From assembly GCA_964423545.1 (NCBI GenBank), contig CAYRFV010000235.1:1-9215 (forward strand): 9,215 nucleotides of DNA, given 5' to 3'. Positions 6,094 to 9,215 of this stretch are shown piece after piece (position 1 is the stretch's first letter; each line of letters opens with the position of its first letter). Source of the DNA: JALOOE01 sp964423545 (GTDB taxonomy: Bacteria; Chloroflexota; Anaerolineae; CG2-30-64-16). The translations under genes and the position numbers were made by a program. The notes beneath the pieces are model-generated. The model worked only from the letters and a program-made list of their open reading frames with translations. It was not told the origin of the DNA and made no database searches.

Positions 6094-7470
6094 CTAACGA
6101 TACCAATACGCCGGAAGGACGTCACGCTCCGCTTCCAGCAGATCCGCAATGCAGTTGTCCGCATCCACGATGTTGTTGCAGATCGGGTCGGTGAGCATTG
6201 CGCGTCGAAGAATCGACCGGTTGCCGGTCAGCGCGGCTTCGGCGGTCAGCTCATGGGTGTCGAGCACCTGGAATTGCAGCGCCAGTGCACCGCGGGGGAA
6301 AGGGCCCACCGGCAGGGGCTGCGGGCCGTTCATGTCCACGTGACATCGGAGCTCTAGCAGGGCGTCGTCCGGCAGGTTCGGGATGGCGCCGCGATTGGCC
6401 GTGTTGATGAAAAACGCCTTGCCCAGCCCGCCCCACATCGATTCGATGATGTCGGTGGCATGGTCGTCGTGCACCTTTTGGAAGAACTCCTCCATCGGGA
6501 TGCGACCGTCGGCGTATTGCTCGGTGATCTCCCAGGCCGCAGCCATCTCCCTCGCGCGGCCCTCGCCATCGAACAGACGCAGCGGCTCCGGGTCGTTCGG
6601 TGCGACGCCGTAGCCCTGGTAGAACGGCACGTACTCCTTGGTGTGCGCCACAGCCGTCGGGTAGATGCCATACAAGTCGAACAGTTGGAGCGAGTAGTTG
6701 GCGTTGAAGCGGGACTTGGAGTGCGCCTGTGGATCCTGCCGTTCCATATCAGCGCGGCGTGCGACCGTCTCGCGCAACACCGGCATCATGTCCTGGCCGT
6801 CATAGCGGAAGCGCAGGATGAAAGTGCAGTGATTGACCCCGCCGATAGCGAGGTCGAGCCGAGACTGCACGTCCGGCGGGATCGCCCTGGCTTCGGGCGA
6901 CAGGATACCCACCGTCTTGCACCAGTTGAGGGTGCAGTACGGCTCGTGTTGGCCGTCGCACAGCGCAAAGCTCTTGACCTCCGGCGCGTAGCGCATCAGC
7001 GCCATGCCGAGCACGGTGGCAGGATTGACGAAATTGATCAGCCAGGCGTTCGGCGCCAGCTCGTGCGTATCCTTCGCCATCGCCAACGCGTGGGGGGTCT
7101 CCCGCAGCGCCCGGAAGATCCCGCCGGGGCCGATCGTGTCTGAGCTGCACATGCGGATGCCGTGCCTGGCCGCGATCTGTGTGTCCACGCCGCGGAAGTG
7201 CGCGTTGCGCTCCGCAAAGGTGAGCACCACGAAGTCGGAGTCGCCCAGCACATCGCGACGCTCGGTGGAGCCGATCACTTTCACGTCGCAGCCGGTGTGC
7301 GCGAAGGCGCGCCGCGCCAGCTCGGCCATGGTCTGGACGACCTTGGGCTGGGTGTCGACCAGTGCCAGCGTGCCGCCCGCCATGACAGGGCTGGTTGCCA
7401 TTTTGTGGATCACCGGCTTGCCGAAGAAATAGCTGCCGGCGCCGATGACAGTGACTTTGGGACCGCGCAT
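6094..7470 (-). CDS. Glycoside hydrolase family 4 (alpha-glucosidase/alpha-galactosidase-like, NAD- and metal-dependent)
   Basis: A 458-residue GH4 protein of normal length. GH4 enzymes cleave glycosides by oxidising the sugar C3 with bound NAD+, eliminating the aglycone, adding water and re-reducing; they need a divalent metal, often Mn2+, and act in the cytosol. The Rossmann dinucleotide site is VIGAGSYFFGKP (8-19) with acidic Asp39 after the second strand. SSDTIGPGGIFRALRETP (109-126) is a family hallmark. Likely metal ligands are Cys171 in CDGQHE and His214 in GGVNHCTF. The segment YGIYPTAVAHTKEY (267-280) aligns with the usual YxPTxSSEHxxEY region but is one residue shorter and lacks an acidic residue before the His. 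GGAGG 8 nt upstream of the ATG supports the start. No Arg/Ser phosphate-binding signature was recognised, so it may prefer unphosphorylated sugars, consistent with an ABC rather than a PTS importer. Sugar specificity is unknown. Confidence 0.93.
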   Translation of the reverse strand: MRGPKVTVIGAGSYFFGKPVIHKMATSPVMAGGTLALVDTQPKVVQTMAELARRAFAHTGCDVKVIGSTERRDVLGDSDFVVLTFAERNAHFRGVDTQIAARHGIRMCSSDTIGPGGIFRALRETPHALAMAKDTHELAPNAWLINFVNPATVLGMALMRYAPEVKSFALCDGQHEPYCTLNWCKTVGILSPEARAIPPDVQSRLDLAIGGVNHCTFILRFRYDGQDMMPVLRETVARRADMERQDPQAHSKSRFNANYSLQLFDLYGIYPTAVAHTKEYVPFYQGYGVAPNDPEPLRLFDGEGRAREMAAAWEITEQYADGRIPMEEFFQKVHDDHATDIIESMWGGLGKAFFINTANRGAIPNLPDDALLELRCHVDMNGPQPLPVGPFPRGALALQFQVLDTHELTAEAALTGNRSILRRAMLTDPICNNIVDADNCIADLLEAERDVLPAYWYR

Positions 7471-7566
7471 CGAACGAACCTCCGTGAGTTGGTTAGGTGC
7501 CCGTGGCAGATGGCGAGCCGATGGGCGGCCGAAATGCGATCGGTTTCCGCCATCCGCCGCCGATGG
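7471..7566. other. Intergenic gap between the UroD-like and GH4 genes
   Basis: A 96-bp spacer on the minus-strand transcript. It contains the GH4 Shine-Dalgarno GGAGG (7479-7483). An imperfect stem is possible between GATGGCGG and CCGCCCATC (one bulge). I see no convincing promoter or T-tract terminator, so read-through from the UroD-like gene is the simplest model. Confidence 0.4.
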
Positions 7567-8634
7567 TCACACGTCGTATCGCCCGAACTGCTCCGCCGCT
7601 TCGATGAACGCAACGATGTTCTCCCACGGCACTTCGGGCTCAACGACATGGGTGGGCGCGATGAGGAAGCCTCCGCCCGCACCGACGGTGGCGATGAGCT
7701 CACCGACAGTCCGGCGCACCTCGTCCGGGGCGCCGAACGGTAGGGTGGTCTGGGTGCCGAGACCGCCCCAGAAAGCGAGATCCTTGCCGAACTCCCGCTT
7801 AACCGCGGCCGGATCCATCACCTCCGGCTGAAGCGGGTTGAGCACATCGACGCCGATCTCGATCAGGTCGGGGATGATTTCGTCGATCTTGCCATCGGAG
7901 TGAAACGCAACCAGGAGGTCGGGCCGGATCCGCTTTGCCGCAGCGATGACGGTGCGCAGTCGCCCCTTGAACCAGCGACGCCACACCGTGGGTCGCATCA
8001 TCAAGCTGCGCTGCGTGCCGAAGTCGTCGGCCATCCAGAGAATGTCGATGTCGTAACCTGCCAGGTTGCGCGCCAACCCGGCCATCATGTCGGTCACGAT
8101 GTCCAGCAGGACGGATGCGAAGTCCGGGTTGGTGACCAGATCCACCAGGATCGCTTCCATGCCGCGCAGTTTGTAGGCGGGCCAGAAAACAGTGCCGCCG
8201 ACGGCCATGCAGTTGGCAATCACAGCGTAACCCTGCCGGTGAACCGCCGCGATGCGGTCCGCATAGCCGGCGAAACGCTCCTCGGCCGCCAGATTCGGAT
8301 AGGGGTAAGCCAACGCCTCCTGGACGGTGGCGAAGTCGCGGAGCGGATGGATCATCCGTTCGAAGTGGAACTCCCCGCGCACCCAGGCGATGCCCCACTC
8401 ATCCACGCGCGCGTCGGGCGGCGCATTACCCAGGTAACGGCCGAAGTCAGCGCCATTGCGCGCGGGCAGCGGGTCAACCGACCGCACCTCCAGCTCGAAG
8501 TAGCGCTGCGGGTCATCGCAGCCGGTTTCCTGGCGGAATCGGGCCAACTGGCTGGGACAGAGGTGCATGGTCTTAGGGACGCGATCAGGAATGCGTCGCG
8601 ACAGGGCGGTCAGGACGCGTTCGCGTGGATTCAT
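7567..8634 (-). CDS. Uroporphyrinogen decarboxylase (URO-D)-superfamily protein, probable non-heme role
   Basis: A 355-residue cytosolic protein with the URO-D/methyltransferase TIM-barrel pattern. It opens with MNPRERVLTALSRRIPDRVP, the typical family beginning in which PDRVP is diagnostic. Later landmarks are the acidic pair in WMADDFGTQ (200-208), the AFHSDGKIDEIIP strand and loop (243-255), and GVDVLNPLQPE (261-271). Methyltransferase members that use cobalamin carry a zinc-binding His-X-Cys at the HSDG site; here Asp247 replaces Cys, and true HemE motifs were not recognised, so neither heme synthesis nor corrinoid methyl transfer is indicated. GAGGAG 6 nt upstream of the ATG at 8634 overlaps the stop of the transporter ATPase 10 bp away, suggesting coupling. 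Such HSDG proteins recur beside sugar-use genes in Chloroflexota-type genomes (recollection). The role could be a decarboxylase, lyase or transferase acting on the imported compound; the function is unassigned. Confidence 0.87.
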   Translation of the reverse strand: MNPRERVLTALSRRIPDRVPKTMHLCPSQLARFRQETGCDDPQRYFELEVRSVDPLPARNGADFGRYLGNAPPDARVDEWGIAWVRGEFHFERMIHPLRDFATVQEALAYPYPNLAAEERFAGYADRIAAVHRQGYAVIANCMAVGGTVFWPAYKLRGMEAILVDLVTNPDFASVLLDIVTDMMAGLARNLAGYDIDILWMADDFGTQRSLMMRPTVWRRWFKGRLRTVIAAAKRIRPDLLVAFHSDGKIDEIIPDLIEIGVDVLNPLQPEVMDPAAVKREFGKDLAFWGGLGTQTTLPFGAPDEVRRTVGELIATVGAGGGFLIAPTHVVEPEVPWENIVAFIEAAEQFGRYDV

Positions 8635-8644
8635 GAGGTGCTCC

Positions 8645-9215
8645 TCAGGCTGCCAGCAGTGCGCCGGTCAGCGTCAATCGCTCGGCGAAGTGACACGCCA
8701 CCGTCCGGCCACCGGGAAACTCGCGCAGCACCGGCTCTTCCTGGGAGCAACGCGACTGCACGTACGGGCAGCGCGGGTGAAAGCGACAGCCGGGAGGCGG
8801 ATGAGCCGGGTCAGCCACTTCACCTTCGGGGATCTTGCGACTGCGCAGCGCACGGGGGTCCGGTTTCGGCACGGAGGAGAGCAACGCCTCGCTGTATGGG
8901 TGCAGCGGCCGAGTGAAGAGCTCCGAGGTGGCCGCCGTCTCGACCAGATTGCCGACGTACATCACTGCGATGCGATCGCTGACGTGCTTGACAACGCTCA
9001 GATCGTGCGAGATGAAGAGGTAGGTGAGATCGAACTGCCGCTGCAGCGAGCGCAGCAGGTTGAGCACTTGTGCCTGGACGGAGACATCGAGCGCTGAGAC
9101 CGGCTCATCCGCAACGATGAAGCGCGGATTCACGGCCAGGGCGCGAGCGATGCCGATGCGCTGCCGTTGCCCGCCGCTGAACGCATGGGGGTAGCGCATC
9201 ACGTATTCGGAGCGC
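8645..9215 (-). CDS. Oligopeptide/dipeptide-type ABC transporter ATP-binding protein, OppF/DppF-like (5' end outside window)
   Basis: The C-terminal 190 residues or so of a nucleotide-binding subunit; the Walker A motif and start lie beyond 9215, and the frame remains open to the edge (RSEYVMRYPHAF). Visible in order: signature motif FSGGQRQRIGIARAL, Walker B FIVADEP with D-loop SALD, the H-loop in FISHDLSVVK, and the Opp/Dpp C-terminal extension HPYSEALLSSVP. The extension ends with four cysteines (GCRFHPRCPY, then SRC and VACHF), the arrangement that holds an iron-sulfur cluster in structurally studied Dpp ATPases. SVQAQVLNLL is OppF/DppF-like rather than OppD-like, so this is probably the last gene of a five-gene transporter set. 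The family imports peptides but also oligosaccharides, nickel and other solutes. Linkage to two glycosidases favours a glycoside here, while nickel for LarA is an alternative. Stop is 10 bp from the UroD-like ATG. Confidence 0.93.
   Translation of the reverse strand, partial: RSEYVMRYPHAFSGGQRQRIGIARALAVNPRFIVADEPVSALDVSVQAQVLNLLRSLQRQFDLTYLFISHDLSVVKHVSDRIAVMYVGNLVETAATSELFTRPLHPYSEALLSSVPKPDPRALRSRKIPEGEVADPAHPPPGCRFHPRCPYVQSRCSQEEPVLREFPGGRTVACHFAERLTLTGALLAA

Noticed and set aside
7567..8634. Annotation of the UroD-like gene as hemE
   Set aside because: Only the general superfamily pattern is visible. There are no heme genes nearby, and the HSDG loop and operon context argue for a different role.
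7900..8916. Plus-strand open frame (338 codons) opposite the UroD-like and transporter genes
   Set aside because: It crosses the boundary of two recognised genes on the opposite strand, and its composition is typical of a shadow frame.
1..9215. Mobile element, CRISPR or defence system
   Set aside because: I saw no transposase or integrase, no direct repeats at regular spacing, no tRNA-flanked boundary and no nuclease or toxin-antitoxin genes; all eight genes look metabolic and similar in base composition.

Overview
This is a GC-rich, gene-dense bacterial chromosomal segment with eight protein-coding genes, two of them cut by the window edges. I see no RNA genes, insertion sequences, CRISPR arrays or phage genes. 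The gene set is an Opp/Dpp-type ABC transporter, a GH4 glycosidase, a UroD-like protein, a LarA-type Ni-pincer enzyme and a putative GHL6 glycosidase. It resembles the oligosaccharide-use islands of Chloroflexota (Thermomicrobia/Sphaerobacter-like) or other GC-rich soil or thermophilic bacteria. That taxonomic placement is an impression from family content, not a demonstrated assignment.

Right block (2734-9215, all on the minus strand, read from 9215 down to 2734): the C-terminal part of an OppF/DppF-like transporter ATPase, then a UroD-superfamily protein, a GH4 NAD/metal-dependent glycosidase, a putative GHL6-like glycosidase with a GATase-like domain, and a LarA-family protein. Gaps are 10, 96, 89 and 4 bp. 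The first and last are tight enough to imply co-transcription and translational coupling. My reading is a catabolic operon: a glycoside or other small solute is imported by the ABC system, cleaved by GH4 and/or the GHL6-like enzyme, and a released hydroxy acid or sugar acid is epimerised by LarA. The UroD-like protein has an unknown role. The substrate cannot be read from the sequence.

Middle (1673-2727): a single plus-strand gene for a sugar-phosphate nucleotidyltransferase-like protein. It has a recognisable sigma-70-like promoter and ends, convergently with larA, at a long near-perfect hairpin that probably serves as a bidirectional terminator.

Left block (1-1552, minus strand, divergent from the nucleotidyltransferase): a TIM-barrel sugar isomerase/epimerase followed by a DegT/DnrJ/EryC1/StrS-family PLP aminotransferase that runs off the left edge. 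An isomerase, an aminotransferase and a nucleotidyltransferase together could make or modify an amino sugar or (amino)cyclitol, but this is inference.

The most interesting element is the right-hand operon. GH4 enzymes and LarA both work by redox-neutral hydride transfer (NAD+ in GH4, nickel-pincer nucleotide in LarA). Here they sit with a poorly characterised GHL6-like protein and a UroD homologue that has HSDG where the cobalamin-dependent methyltransferase relatives carry His-X-Cys.
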